NCBI GenBank assembly: GCA_947644595.1
Contig: CANSAE010000004.1
Span: forward strand, 124,001 to 188,000
Direction of reading: 5' to 3'
Source of the DNA: an uncultured Clostridia bacterium
GTDB lineage: Bacteria > Bacillota > Clostridia > Oscillospirales > Oscillospiraceae
DNA: 64,000 bases
The position numbers and the translations under genes were made by a program. The notes under the pieces were generated by a model. It saw only the letters and a program-made list of their open reading frames with translations. It made no database searches and was not told where the DNA came from. Positions 7,377 through 15,081 of this stretch are shown in pieces. Each line of letters starts with the position of its first letter. Within the stretch, counting starts at the first letter, position 1.

Positions 7377-7805
7377 TCAAACCGCCTGTTCTTTGATTTT
7401 TACCAGGAATCGATTCCGGGAGACCATCATCCGGTCCACATGAAGAGAATAATCAATATTCAGCTCTCCGCCGTGCTCCCCCAGCTGATTGGTGATCTTA
7501 TGGGTATCCACGCCCAATGTGGCACTGCCGTAAGGTGTCTCGTACAAAAACACGTTCTGCCGCCCCTCCGCAAATACCATCCGGCTGGTAACGGTCCCCT
7601 TCCGGGTGATGACCACCTCAGTGGGCGACACCTGAAACTCCGTCGTTGTCCCCTCCATGCCGGTGATCTCGCTTTCCTCATAATGAAAGCTTCCAATGCC
7701 GCCATCATAGTGATACGCGCCCTCTGTCACCAGTTCCACGTCCTCCTGCGCCATATCCTCCAAGCATTGAGATCCGCTCACAGTGATAATAACCTTTTTT
7801 TCCAT
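7377..7805 (-). CDS. DUF1934 (YwiB-like) beta-barrel protein
   Basis: A 142-residue protein: MEKKVIITVSGSQ, VELVTEGAYHYDGG, YEESEITGMEGTTTEF and LGVDTHKI match DUF1934, a calycin-like beta barrel of unknown function. It is cytosolic with no signal peptide. The start is the ATG at 7805, preceded by CAGGAATCGAT; an ATG at 7826 is in frame but lacks a ribosome site. It is the first gene of a two-gene unit with argS, an association conserved across Firmicutes. Confidence 0.8.
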   Translation of the reverse strand: MEKKVIITVSGSQCLEDMAQEDVELVTEGAYHYDGGIGSFHYEESEITGMEGTTTEFQVSPTEVVITRKGTVTSRMVFAEGRQNVFLYETPYGSATLGVDTHKITNQLGEHGGELNIDYSLHVDRMMVSRNRFLVKIKEQAV

Positions 7806-7835
7806 ATCGATTCCTGCCACATTCATGATTTTTCT

Positions 7836-7864
7836 ATTGTATCCTATCTAAGGACCGATTACAA
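7836..7864 (-). promoter_or_regulatory. Promoter of the DUF1934-argS unit
   Basis: On the minus strand: TTGTAA (7864-7859), 17-base spacer, TACAAT (7841-7836), 30 bases upstream of the chosen ATG. Confidence 0.7.
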
Positions 7865-8012
7865 GTTTTTCATTGGGATTTTTTTGTAGAATTCCGGCCT
7901 GTCCCCTGCTATAATAACTATAAAACGGCTATTATAAATCGTGCCGGCCTTTTCTCCCCTCGCAGAATGGCTGAAAGAGACGGCAAATAATCGCACATCT
8001 ATTTCCCAGATG

Positions 8013-8021
8013 TGCTATAAT
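8013..8021 (+). promoter_or_regulatory. Extended -10 promoter
   Basis: TGCTATAAT with no clear -35. It follows a small hairpin (GCACATCT and AGATGTGC, 7993-8015). A similar TGCTATAAT lies at 7917-7925. Either could drive the gene starting at 8063. Confidence 0.45.
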
Positions 8022-8062
8022 AGATAGAATAACAAGATATGCTTCCCAAAAGGAGGGCTATG

Positions 8063-8467
8063 ATGACCATTGAATTGACCGATTTGGAATACCGGCGGCT
8101 GCTGGACCTGGTGTATGTGGGTAATTGGGTGTTAAACTCTGCCCGGGGCACCGACCGGTTTGAAGATTATGATTATATGGAATCCAAGCTGTTCTCCTAT
8201 GCCCCCAAACACGGAATGCGCGCCCTGGTGGAAGTCCATCACGGCATCGTGCAGCCCAGCAAAGCCTATCAGGAGGGCGGCATCCACGAGGCCATCTGCG
8301 ATTACGAAGACGCAATATTTTTTGAGATCTTGGCAGAGGAATTGGCCAGACGGGATCTGGGTGTCTACGGCATTCCCGAGGATGTCACCCCTCTCACCAG
8401 CCGAATGGAAGAATACATGCAGGAATTCGAGGCCAACGGGATCGAAAATCTTTCTGTGGATATTTGA
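8063..8467 (+). CDS. Conserved hypothetical protein
   Basis: A 134-residue acidic, mostly helical soluble protein without a signal peptide. It opens MTIELTDLEYRRLLDLVYVGNWVLNSARG and contains FEDYDYMESKLFSYA and ICDYEDAIFFEILAEELARRDLG. I recognise no family with an assigned function, though the layout is typical of small clostridial conserved proteins. Of the two adjacent ATGs (8060 and 8063) the second is 6 bases from AGGAGG. The repair gene starts 8 bases after its stop. Confidence 0.65.
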   Translation: MTIELTDLEYRRLLDLVYVGNWVLNSARGTDRFEDYDYMESKLFSYAPKHGMRALVEVHHGIVQPSKAYQEGGIHEAICDYEDAIFFEILAEELARRDLGVYGIPEDVTPLTSRMEEYMQEFEANGIENLSVDI

Positions 8468-8475
8468 GGTACATC

Positions 8476-8937
8476 ATGACAAAATTGTACAGCCGAAACC
8501 TGTCCCTGCCCATGGGCCGGGTATTCCTACAGTCCGACGGAGTCGCCATTACCGCGGTAGGCTTCGGCACACAGCCGGAAACCGATTCCTGTCCGGTCAT
8601 CGACCGGTGCAAGAAGGAATTGCAAGACTATTGTTCTGGTCGGGGCCAAAGCTTTACCGTCCCGCTTCAGCCCCGGGGAACAGAATTTCAAGAGAAGATA
8701 TGGGCCCTTTTGCGGAAGATCCCCTACGGTCAAACCGTTACATACGGCGCCCTTGCCCAAAAAGCCGGCATCCCCAAAGGCGCCCGGGCGGTCGGTATGG
8801 CCTGCAACCGCAATCCCATCGCCATTTTGATTCCCTGCCATCGTGTAGTAGGCAGTACCGGCGCTCTTACCGGATACGCCGGCGGTTTGGAATTTAAACG
8901 CGCGCTTCTGGAATTGGAGGGTATTTGTCATGGATGA
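8476..8937 (+). CDS. Methylated-DNA-[protein]-cysteine S-methyltransferase
   Basis: A 153-residue Ogt-type DNA repair protein. The DNA-binding helix-turn-helix is IWALLRKIPYGQTVTYGALAQKAGIPKGARAVGMACNRNP. The alkyl-acceptor cysteine is in ILIPCHRVVGSTGALTGYAGG, the canonical PCHRV motif. It removes methyl groups from O6-methylguanine by suicide transfer to this cysteine. The start is the ATG at 8476 with GAGGT 5 bases upstream. It overlaps the next gene by 8 bases. Confidence 0.95.
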   Translation: MTKLYSRNLSLPMGRVFLQSDGVAITAVGFGTQPETDSCPVIDRCKKELQDYCSGRGQSFTVPLQPRGTEFQEKIWALLRKIPYGQTVTYGALAQKAGIPKGARAVGMACNRNPIAILIPCHRVVGSTGALTGYAGGLEFKRALLELEGICHG

Positions 8938-9634
8938 GCAACCGCAGGTCCTCTTCGATTTCGTTATGTCCGTAGGTCCCGCCTGCCGGCCCGCCCAGCA
9001 GTTGAAGGAAGCCGGCCTGCGTTTCACCGCCGCGCCTATGGATTGGATGGAACTGTACCCTCTGAACATCGTAACCCACCTGTTTCAAACGGGCTTTTCC
9101 GACTTTTTCACGGATATCCGGGAGGAAACCCCTGACCCGTCCCGAAAAAACCGCCGGGTGGTGGACGTAGCCAATACCATCACCTCCATCCATCATTTCC
9201 CCACGAAAAAATCCCTCGCCGCAGGACAAAAGGAACTGCGCCGCACCATGCTCAAACGCTATCACCGCATCGATAAGCTTCTGCGCAGGGCACAGAATGT
9301 ATGCCTGGTTTGCAACCGGGAAGACAGCCCGGATGCGCTGCTGGCCTTTTTGTCAGACATGCGCGCCATCTATCCCCAAGCAAATTGGGTCATGGTCAAC
9401 ATCCGTTCAGTTAACGATAATAATTATTATGTAAATAAAGATGAGAGAGACGGCCTGACCCTTTACGAAGTCAGCTTTCACGATGTCCATCCGGACGGCG
9501 CCGACGGTGACACCAATCCTCTTGCCTGGCACGGCAATACGCCCCTGTGGCAGCAGACCTTGTCCCACGTCCATCTCCGTCCCGGCGCGGCAAAAGTCGG
9601 CCGCAGCCTGCGGAAGCGGTTGTTCGGCAAATAA
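8930..9634 (+). CDS. DUF1796 putative papain-like cysteine peptidase
   Basis: A 234-residue soluble protein. The N-terminus FDFVMSVGPACRPAQQLKEAGLR has the DUF1796 pattern (S-x-G-x-x-C-x-P-A-x-x-L), with a conserved Cys as the presumed nucleophile. APMDWM follows, then a conserved HHF (residues about 85-87), and VCLVCNREDSPDALLAFLSDMRAIYP in the second half. The family is predicted to be a papain-like peptidase or related hydrolase; the activity is unproven and no substrate can be suggested. It is coupled to the repair gene by an 8-base overlap. It ends just before the hairpin that abuts spoVAC. Confidence 0.75.
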   Translation: MDEQPQVLFDFVMSVGPACRPAQQLKEAGLRFTAAPMDWMELYPLNIVTHLFQTGFSDFFTDIREETPDPSRKNRRVVDVANTITSIHHFPTKKSLAAGQKELRRTMLKRYHRIDKLLRRAQNVCLVCNREDSPDALLAFLSDMRAIYPQANWVMVNIRSVNDNNYYVNKDERDGLTLYEVSFHDVHPDGADGDTNPLAWHGNTPLWQQTLSHVHLRPGAAKVGRSLRKRLFGK

Positions 9635-9636
9635 AA

Positions 9637-9666
9637 TGAATAAAAAATTACCTCCGGCAAAAACTA
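9637..9666 (+). promoter_or_regulatory. SigG-like forespore promoter for spoVAC, -10 in the hairpin loop
   Basis: TGAATA (9637-9642), 17-base spacer, AAAACTA (9660-9666). The SigG pattern is TGAATA, 17-18, CATACTA: the -35 matches 6/6 and the -10 5/7. The start would fall near 9673, within the Shine-Dalgarno. Bacillus spoVA is SigG-dependent (established). Confidence 0.5.
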
Positions 9667-9685
9667 ACGCCGGAGGTAATTTTTT
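9642..9685 (+). terminator. Terminator hairpin that also contains the spoVAC ribosome site
   Basis: AAAAAATTACCTCCGGC (9642-9658) pairs perfectly with 9669-9685 around a 10-base loop. The 3' arm ends in six Ts touching the ATG at 9686. Its GGAGGT (9672-9677) is the spoVAC Shine-Dalgarno, 8 bases from the ATG. Confidence 0.85.
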
Positions 9686-10129
9686 ATGGAAATGACCAAC
9701 GAACAATATAATGCCTACGTAAAACAGCTCTCCCCGGCGTCGCCGCTGGCCATGGACATGGTGAAGGCCTTTGTCTCCGGCGGGACCATCTGCTGCGTGG
9801 GGCAGCTGATTTTGAACCTGTACCAGTCCTACGGATTGGCCCAGCAGGATGCCGCCGCCGCCACGTCCATCACCCTGGTGCTTATCGGCGCGGCGCTGAC
9901 GGGTCTGGGCGTGTACGACAAGCTGGCACATTTTTCCGGCGCAGGCACGCTGGTGCCCATCACAGGCTTTGCCAACTCCGTAGTCGCCCCGGCCCTGGAA
10001 TTCAAGACCGAGGGCTTCGTCACCGGTACCGCGGCGAAAATGTTCGTCATCGCCGGTCCAGTGATTGTCTTCGGCATCAGCGCCAGCGTGGTGTATGGGC
10101 TGATTCTGGTGCTGTTCGGGTTGGCATAA
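9686..10129 (+). CDS. spoVAC: Stage V sporulation protein AC
   Basis: A 147-residue inner-membrane protein with three to four hydrophobic segments. Family signatures are AFVSGGTICCVGQLILN, the central LTGLGVYDKLAHFSGAGTLVPITGFANSVVAPALEFKTEGFVTG and the terminal FGISASVVYGLI. SpoVAC is part of the channel that loads and releases Ca-dipicolinate in spores and behaves as a mechanosensitive channel (established). Usually spoVAD and spoVAE follow; here the gene stands alone, followed by inverted repeats and a repressor on the other strand. Its ribosome site lies inside a hairpin. Confidence 0.95.
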   Translation: MEMTNEQYNAYVKQLSPASPLAMDMVKAFVSGGTICCVGQLILNLYQSYGLAQQDAAAATSITLVLIGAALTGLGVYDKLAHFSGAGTLVPITGFANSVVAPALEFKTEGFVTGTAAKMFVIAGPVIVFGISASVVYGLILVLFGLA

Positions 10130-10172
10130 GGTGAAAAACCGTTGTCAATTTCACGCAAATCTCAAATAGGAT

Positions 10173-10339
10173 CCGTAGGGGTGGGTTCTAAACCCGCCCC
10201 CTGTTTTCCGTATCGTTGTAGCGGGCCGGTTTGGAACCGGCCCCTATGCGTTATAACCAGTGTTTCCCGTAGAGGCAACCGTAAGGGTCACCCCTACAAG
10301 CCGATCATAACACAAGGGCGGGTTTAGAACCCGCCCTTG
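10173..10339. repeat. Cluster of GC-rich palindromic repeats
   Basis: Three related inverted repeats: 10178-10200, 10219-10245 and 10313-10339, all variants of GGGCGGGTT paired with AACCCGCCC. A further copy lies at 28479-28499. This looks like a dispersed intergenic repeat family. The last copy supplies the final codons (KGGF and stop) of the XRE gene. I see no gene between 10130 and 10323. Confidence 0.75.
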
Positions 10340-10539
10340 TCCGTTGTGTCCCTGCCCAACAGATAATCTGTCGAAACCTCCAGCATATCCGCGATGATGA
10401 CCAGCCCGTCCAATGTCGGCCTGGCGTCGCCGCTTTCATATTTGCGATAATTTCGCAGCCCGGTTCCCAATGCGTCCGCCATCTGCTGCGCGGTCAGCCC
10501 CCGCGCTTTCCGCGCCTGTTTCAGTCGTTCACTAAACAT
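10324..10539 (-). CDS. Small XRE-family repressor
   Basis: A 71-residue protein consisting almost entirely of a Cro/CI helix-turn-helix: MFSERLKQARKARGLTAQQMADALG, then the recognition helix LRNYRKYESGDARPTLDGLVIIADMLEVSTDYLLG. The start is the ATG at 10539, with GGAGG 6 bases upstream; the longer frame from 10572 would begin inside the divergent promoter. It is divergent from the small ORF at 10636 and most likely binds the two 19-bp palindromes between them. Its C-terminus is encoded within a dispersed inverted repeat, so its end may have been replaced by repeat insertion. Confidence 0.85.
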   Translation of the reverse strand: MFSERLKQARKARGLTAQQMADALGTGLRNYRKYESGDARPTLDGLVIIADMLEVSTDYLLGRDTTDKGGF

Positions 10540-10559
10540 AGCCGCCTCCAAAAAAACAC

Positions 10560-10620
10560 TTGACAATGCCATTATATTACACTATAATCGCAATATCATA
10601 CAGTGCCATTACATGACACT
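10560..10620 (+). promoter_or_regulatory. Consensus promoter with twin 19-bp operators
   Basis: TTGACA (10560-10565), 17-base spacer, TATAAT (10583-10588): a perfect vegetative promoter facing the small ORF. Operator 1, AATGCCATTATATTACACT (10565-10583), fills the spacer. Operator 2, AGTGCCATTACATGACACT (10602-10620), lies downstream of the predicted start. Both are imperfect palindromes with half-site RTGYCAT and centres 37 bp apart. Confidence 0.75.
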
Positions 10621-10635
10621 GCTGGAGGCATTTTT

Positions 10636-10944
10636 ATGGACGAACGCATGCGTACCCTCGATTTTCTGAACCTGCTCATCGATTATCCGGTCATCATTGG
10701 CCTACTGCAAGACGGCAGTGACCGCATCTCCATGCCCGACTATCTTTCCGGGCTGGAGCTTCTCATGAGCCGCAGACACTATGAAGCCTGCATCCTGCTT
10801 TTGGCATGGGGCGCACTTTCCCCGCCGGTGAACCATGCGCTGACGATTCTGTGCAAATCTCATTTGGCAGCCGCATGGACGTGCTGGACACCCGACGCTG
10901 CCTTAAACAGCATCATTTCCCTGATTCGCCGATATCGTCAGTGA
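10636..10944 (+). CDS. Small hypothetical protein under XRE control
   Basis: A 102-residue protein, start ATG 10636 with GGAGG 7 bases upstream. It opens MDERMRTLDFLNLLIDYP and is helix-rich with a hydrophobic middle (ACILLLAWGALSPPVNHALTIL) and a basic end LIRRYRQ. No family is recognised. The consensus promoter with operators in the spacer suggests a gene held off by the divergent repressor. A strong terminator follows, so it is a single-gene unit. It could be a membrane-active or regulatory peptide; the sequence does not decide. Confidence 0.6.
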   Translation: MDERMRTLDFLNLLIDYPVIIGLLQDGSDRISMPDYLSGLELLMSRRHYEACILLLAWGALSPPVNHALTILCKSHLAAAWTCWTPDAALNSIISLIRRYRQ

Positions 10945-10956
10945 ACATAGCCGACA

Positions 10957-10990
10957 AAAAAGCCCGCAGCAAAAGCTGCGGGCTTTTTTG
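10957..10990. terminator. Bidirectional terminator between the small ORF and rplQ
   Basis: AAAAAAGCCCGCAGC and GCTGCGGGCTTTTTT pair around AAAA. It ends the plus-strand small ORF and the minus-strand ribosomal operon, whose last stop lies at 10996. Confidence 0.92.
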
Positions 10991-10995
10991 ATTCC

Positions 10996-11337
10996 TTACA
11001 CCAGCTCGATGACCGCCATCTCGGCGGCATCGCCGCGGCGGGCGCCGACGCGGGTGATGCGGGTATATCCGCCGTTGCGCTCGCTGTATTTGGGAGCGAC
11101 CTCGTCAAATACCTTCTTCGCAACGTCCTCACGGGTGATGAAGCTCAGCGCCTGACGGTAGGCCGTCAGGTCCTTCTTCTTCCCCAGAGTGATCATTTTC
11201 TCCGCAAGAGGAGCGATCTCCTTGGCGCGGGTCACGGTGGTCTCCATACGGCCTAAGTCGAGGAAGTCCGTCACCTGCTGGCGAAGCATCGCCATGCGCT
11301 GGTCGGTCGTCTTGCCGAGTTTTCTCGTACCGGGCAT
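10996..11337 (-). CDS. rplQ: 50S ribosomal protein L17
   Basis: 113 residues beginning [20 protein letters not shown], the invariant L17 opening, and ending in [12 protein letters not shown]. The family core [11 protein letters not shown] and GGYTRI are present. L17 lies near the exit tunnel of the large subunit. It is the last gene of the alpha operon, after rpoA as in other Firmicutes, and is followed by a strong terminator. AGGAGG lies upstream. Confidence 0.97.
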   Translation of the reverse strand: MPGTRKLGKTTDQRMAMLRQQVTDFLDLGRMETTVTRAKEIAPLAEKMITLGKKKDLTAYRQALSFITREDVAKKVFDEVAPKYSERNGGYTRITRVGARRGDAAEMAVIELV

Positions 11338-11375
11338 ATTACTAACCTCCTAAGGTTGAATGGCAACAGTGTGCC

Positions 11376-12326
11376 TTACTGATTGTCGTCGCTGGCCAGA
11401 GCGAGCCCCAGCTGGGCGAGCTTGTGCTCCACCTCTTCCAGGGATTTCCGGCCCAGATTGCGGACCTTGATCATCTCATCCTGGGTCTTGTTGATGAGGT
11501 CCTCAACCGTGTTGATATTCGCTCTCTTCAGGCAATTGAAGCTCCGCACGGAGAGATCCAGCTCCTCAATGGTCATATCCAGCAGCTTATCCTTGGGTGT
11601 CTCCACCTTTTCCACAACGGTGCTTGTACCGCCCACAGTCTCAGACAGGTCCGTAAAGATGGTGAAGTGGTCCACCAGAATCTTCGCACCCAGAGACAGA
11701 GCGTTTCTTGCTGTGATGGTCTTATCGGTCCAGACTTCGATGGTGAGCTTGTCAAAATCGGTCTGGTTTCCTACACGAGTGTTTTCCACTGTGTAATTGA
11801 CTTTGAGAACCGGAGTATAGATGGAGTCCACGGGGATGGTACCGATAGGCATCTGAGCAGCCTTGTTCTTAGCAGCGGAAACATACCCCCGGCCATGGCC
11901 GATGGTCAGCTCCATGCTCAAGCTGGCGCCCGCACCCAGGGTTGCAATGTGCAGTTCGGGGTTGAGTACTTCTACCTCACCGTCTGCCTTAATGTCTCCC
12001 GCGGTGACCTCTCCCTCTCCGGTAGCCTCGATGTACACCGTTTTCGGCGTCTGGCAATGCAGACGCGCGATGATGCTTTTGACGTTCAGCACAATCTCCG
12101 TCACATCTTCCTTCACACCAGGAACGGTGGAGAACTCGTGCTGTACGCCGGCGATCTTGATGCTGGTGACAGCAGTACCGGGCAGAGAAGAGAGCAGGAC
12201 CCGTCTCAGAGAATTTCCGAGCGTCGTCCCATAGCCGCGCTCCAAGGGCTCAATGATGTACTTCCCATAGGAGTCATCTGTGGGTGTTTCCAGACATACG
12301 ATACGCGGTTTCTCTATTTCAATCAT
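11376..12326 (-). CDS. rpoA: DNA-directed RNA polymerase subunit alpha
   Basis: 316 residues. The N-terminal dimerisation and assembly domain (residues 1 to about 230) has [24 protein letters not shown] sequence (here [20 protein letters not shown]), [13 protein letters not shown] and [18 protein letters not shown]. The C-terminal domain (from about 245) has [22 protein letters not shown] and [19 protein letters not shown], the helix-hairpin-helix that contacts UP elements and activators. The length is normal. It lies between rpsD and rplQ in the standard alpha operon. Confidence 0.98.
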   Translation of the reverse strand: MIEIEKPRIVCLETPTDDSYGKYIIEPLERGYGTTLGNSLRRVLLSSLPGTAVTSIKIAGVQHEFSTVPGVKEDVTEIVLNVKSIIARLHCQTPKTVYIEATGEGEVTAGDIKADGEVEVLNPELHIATLGAGASLSMELTIGHGRGYVSAAKNKAAQMPIGTIPVDSIYTPVLKVNYTVENTRVGNQTDFDKLTIEVWTDKTITARNALSLGAKILVDHFTIFTDLSETVGGTSTVVEKVETPKDKLLDMTIEELDLSVRSFNCLKRANINTVEDLINKTQDEMIKVRNLGRKSLEEVEHKLAQLGLALASDDNQ

Positions 12327-12404
12327 ATAGACTAAACCCTCCTTATTCGATTTTTGTGCCGAAAGGGCACGGATATCAGCTTACCAATTCTGAGGGTCTT
12401 GGGA

Positions 12405-13016
12405 TTACTTGGAGTACAACTCGACGATCAGGTGTTCTTCCACCTCGAAATCGATATCGTCTCTGGCGGGCATCGCCAGTACGCTGCCTTCGCCCTTCTT
12501 GGCGTCATAGCTCAGCCACTTGGGCAGGCCGCGGAAGGCATCTTCCTCCATAAAGCCCTTGATGCGCTCGATGCTGCGGGAAGTTTCCTTCACACCGATG
12601 ACCATGCCGGGCTTGACCAGGAAGGAGGGGATGTTCACCACACTGCCATTGACCGTGTAATGACCGTGAGACACCAGCTCACGAGCCTCTCGGCGGGTCT
12701 TTGCCAGACCCAGACGGAAAATGACGTTATCCAGACGGCGCTCGATGGTGGTCAGCAGCACTTCACCAGTAATGCCCTGGGCTTTGGCTGCTTTCTCGTA
12801 ATATGCGCGGAACTGTTTCTCCTGAATGCCATAGACAAACTTGACTTTCTGCTTCTCATTGAGCTGAGTGGCATACTCGCTTTTCTTGGTTCTCTTCTTG
12901 GCATTGGGGTTACGCTTGGTAGAACCAAGCTTGGACTTTTCGGTATAGCCCATCACGGCGGGAGAGATCCCCAGCGCTCTGCAGCGCTTGACAATGGGCT
13001 GCATATTTCTTGCCAT
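12405..13016 (-). CDS. rpsD: 30S ribosomal protein S4 (zinc-free form)
   Basis: 203 residues. The S4 RNA-binding domain covers RRLDNVIFRLGLAKTRREARELVSHGHYTVNGSVVNIPSFLVKPGM, and the end IDFEVEEHLIVELYSK is typical. The N-terminus MQPIVKRCRALGISPAVMGY keeps only one cysteine, so it is the C-minus type lacking the four-Cys zinc site of other S4 proteins. S4 starts assembly of the 30S body and often represses its own operon (family knowledge). Confidence 0.97.
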   Translation of the reverse strand: MARNMQPIVKRCRALGISPAVMGYTEKSKLGSTKRNPNAKKRTKKSEYATQLNEKQKVKFVYGIQEKQFRAYYEKAAKAQGITGEVLLTTIERRLDNVIFRLGLAKTRREARELVSHGHYTVNGSVVNIPSFLVKPGMVIGVKETSRSIERIKGFMEEDAFRGLPKWLSYDAKKGEGSVLAMPARDDIDFEVEEHLIVELYSK

Positions 13017-13039
13017 AGTCTATTTCCTCCTTTCCAGAA

Positions 13040-13435
13040 TCAGACGCGGCGGCGTTTGGGAGGACGGCAGCCATTGTGGGGAATGGGAGTAACGTCCTTG
13101 ATCATGGTGACTTCCAAACCGGCGGTCTGGAGGGCACGGATCGCTGCTTCACGTCCTTGGCCGGGACCCTTGACGAATACTTCAACGGTCTTCAGGCCAT
13201 GCTCCATCGCTGCCTTGGCAGCAGTCTCCGCCGCGGTCTGGGCGGCGTAAGGAGTGGACTTCCGGCTTCCGCGGAAGCCCATTTCACCGGAAGACGCCCA
13301 AGACAGGGTATTGCCCTGGGTATCGGTGATGGTGACCATGGTGTTGTTAAACGAGGAGCTGATATGCACCTGGCCTTTTTCAATATTTTTCCGCTCTCTG
13401 CGGCGGGTTCTGACTTTCTTTTTCGGCTGAGCCAT
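13040..13435 (-). CDS. rpsK: 30S ribosomal protein S11
   Basis: 131 residues: basic N-terminus [25 protein letters not shown], the core [21 protein letters not shown], and the conserved end [21 protein letters not shown]11 forms part of the 30S platform near the decoding site. It lies between rpsM and rpsD, 15 and 23 bases away. Nothing unusual. Confidence 0.98.
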   Translation of the reverse strand: MAQPKKKVRTRRRERKNIEKGQVHISSSFNNTMVTITDTQGNTLSWASSGEMGFRGSRKSTPYAAQTAAETAAKAAMEHGLKTVEVFVKGPGQGREAAIRALQTAGLEVTMIKDVTPIPHNGCRPPKRRRV

Positions 13436-13450
13436 GTCGCATATCCCTCC

Positions 13451-13819
13451 TTACTTCTTCTTATTTGCAACCGTCCGTTTGGGCCCCTTGCGGGTACGGG
13501 CGTTTGTCTTACTTCTCTGACCGCGAACGGGCAGACCCTTTCTGTGGCGCAGGCCGCGGTAGCAGCCGATCTCCGTCAGGCGCTTGATGTCAAGCGCGGT
13601 ACGGCGGCGCAAGTCGCCTTCCACAATGAAGTTGTGGTCAATGCATTCACGGATTTTTGCCTCTTCCTCATCGGTGAGGTCCTTGACTCTGGTGTCGGGG
13701 TTGATCCCGGTCATTTCCAGGATCTTCTTCGCGCTGGTCCTGCCGATTCCATAGACATAAGTGAGGCCAATTTCGACTCTCTTGTCTTTAGGCAGGTCAA
13801 CGCCGGCTATACGTGCCAT
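13451..13819 (-). CDS. rpsM: 30S ribosomal protein S13
   Basis: 122 residues with [26 protein letters not shown], the helix-two-turn-helix region, and the C-terminal [28 protein letters not shown] that reaches the P-site tRNA. The only ribosome site I see (GAAAGGA) is 13-14 bases from the ATG, which is long. A 126-base gap separates it from rpmJ and holds a small hairpin (CGGAGG and CCTCCG, around 13890-13905). Confidence 0.97.
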   Translation of the reverse strand: MARIAGVDLPKDKRVEIGLTYVYGIGRTSAKKILEMTGINPDTRVKDLTDEEEAKIRECIDHNFIVEGDLRRRTALDIKRLTEIGCYRGLRHRKGLPVRGQRSKTNARTRKGPKRTVANKKK

Positions 13820-13945
13820 ACTGTTTGATCATTCCTTTCAAAAAGATGATGTTCGCACCTTTCATGCCCACGGGGCTTCATCCCGCCGGAGGGAGCCTCC
13901 GTCAGCGGTGCGGCTGGGGTGATTCAGGACCATATTGGGGATGGT

Positions 13946-14059
13946 TCAGCCCTGTCTCTGCTTATGCTTTGGGTTCTCGCAGATGACCATGACCTTGCCC
14001 TTGCGCTTGATGATCTTACACTTTTCGCACATGGGCTTGACGGAAGGTCTAACTTTCAT
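13946..14059 (-). CDS. rpmJ: 50S ribosomal protein L36
   Basis: A 37-residue protein: [20 protein letters not shown] followed by [17 protein letters not shown]. It keeps the zinc ribbon residues Cys11, Cys14, Cys27 and His32, so it is the zinc-binding type. It lies between infA and rpsM as expected, with AGGAGGTTACCC upstream of the ATG. Confidence 0.97.
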   Translation of the reverse strand: MKVRPSVKPMCEKCKIIKRKGKVMVICENPKHKQRQG

Positions 14060-14072
14060 TTTGGGTAACCTC

Positions 14073-14294
14073 CTATTTACTTCTCCAGGTGATACGGCCG
14101 CGAGTCAAGTCGTAGGGCGACATGCGCAGCGTGACCTTATCCCCCGGGAGAATGCGAATGTAGTTCATCCGGAGCTTGCCGGAAATGGTGGCCAAAATCA
14201 CATGGCCGTTGCCGATGTCCACCTTGAACATCGTATTGGGCAGAGCCTCGACGACCGTGCCCTCAAGTTCGATCTCATCGTCTTTCGACATCAT
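14073..14294 (-). CDS. infA: Translation initiation factor IF-1
   Basis: 73 residues of S1-like OB fold: [68 protein letters not shown]-1 binds the 30S A site during initiation. It is located between map and rpmJ in the conserved adk-map-infA-rpmJ order. It starts with GAGGAGGTTA upstream and is of normal length. Confidence 0.98.
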   Translation of the reverse strand: MMSKDDEIELEGTVVEALPNTMFKVDIGNGHVILATISGKLRMNYIRILPGDKVTLRMSPYDLTRGRITWRSK

Positions 14295-14319
14295 TAACCT
14301 CCTCGATTAAGTACGTTCA

Positions 14320-15078
14320 TCAAATATCATCTGCCATTGTCAGGATCTCAGCCTCGCCGTCTGTAATGCAGATGGTGTTCTCATAGTGTGCCGCCAGCTT
14401 CCCGTCAACGGTAACAACGGTCCACTCATTATCCAGCACCCGGATAGCCGCCGCACCGGCATTGACCATGGGTTCTACCGCAATGGTCATGCCCTTGACA
14501 AGACGGGGGCCATGCCCTGCTCTGCCGTAATTAGGGACCTCCGGAGATTCGTGCAGATCCGCGCCCACGCCGTGGCCCACATATTCCCGCACGATGCTGT
14601 AGCCCTGTTTTTCCACGTATTCCTGAATAGCCGCGCCGATATCCCCCAAGCGGTTGCCCGCTTTTGCGAATTTGATGCCCTCGAAAAAACTCTGACGGGT
14701 GACTTCCATCAGCCGCTTTGCTTCCTCGCTCACCTCGCCGCAGGGATAAGTACCAGCGCAGTCGCCATGGTATCCGTGAATCTTCGCGCCCACGTCCACA
14801 CTGACAATATCGCCCTTACGAACGACGCGGTCACCGGGGATGCCGTGGATGAGCTCTTCATTCACGGAGATGCAGGCGCTGCCGGGGAACCCGCCGTAAT
14901 TGAGGAACGACGGGGTCGCACCGGATTTTGTGATAAACTCATAGACTTCCCGGTCGATCTCCTTGGTGGTCACACCGTCTCGAATCGCCTGGCGGGCGAT
15001 GGTCCGGGCGGCAGCCGTGATTTTCCCGGCCTGACGCATCAGTTCGATCTCTCTGGGGGATTTTACGATGATCGGCAT
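14320..15078 (-). CDS. map: Methionine aminopeptidase type I
   Basis: 252 residues, pita-bread fold, removing N-terminal methionine from new proteins. Metal ligands are visible: Asp in ISVDVGAKIHGYHGDCAGTY (two Asp), His in YVGHGVGADLHESPEVPN, Glu in IAVEPMVN and Glu in AHYENTICITDGEAEIL. It lacks an N-terminal zinc-finger extension. It begins 3 bases after the adk stop, so the two are tightly coupled in the ribosomal operon. Confidence 0.97.
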   Translation of the reverse strand: MPIIVKSPREIELMRQAGKITAAARTIARQAIRDGVTTKEIDREVYEFITKSGATPSFLNYGGFPGSACISVNEELIHGIPGDRVVRKGDIVSVDVGAKIHGYHGDCAGTYPCGEVSEEAKRLMEVTRQSFFEGIKFAKAGNRLGDIGAAIQEYVEKQGYSIVREYVGHGVGADLHESPEVPNYGRAGHGPRLVKGMTIAVEPMVNAGAAAIRVLDNEWTVVTVDGKLAAHYENTICITDGEAEILTMADDI

Positions 15079-15081
15079 GGT

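Noticed and set aside
7993..8015. Hairpin GCACATCT/AGATGTGC as a terminator
   Set aside because: No T-tract follows; it overlaps an extended -10 element instead.
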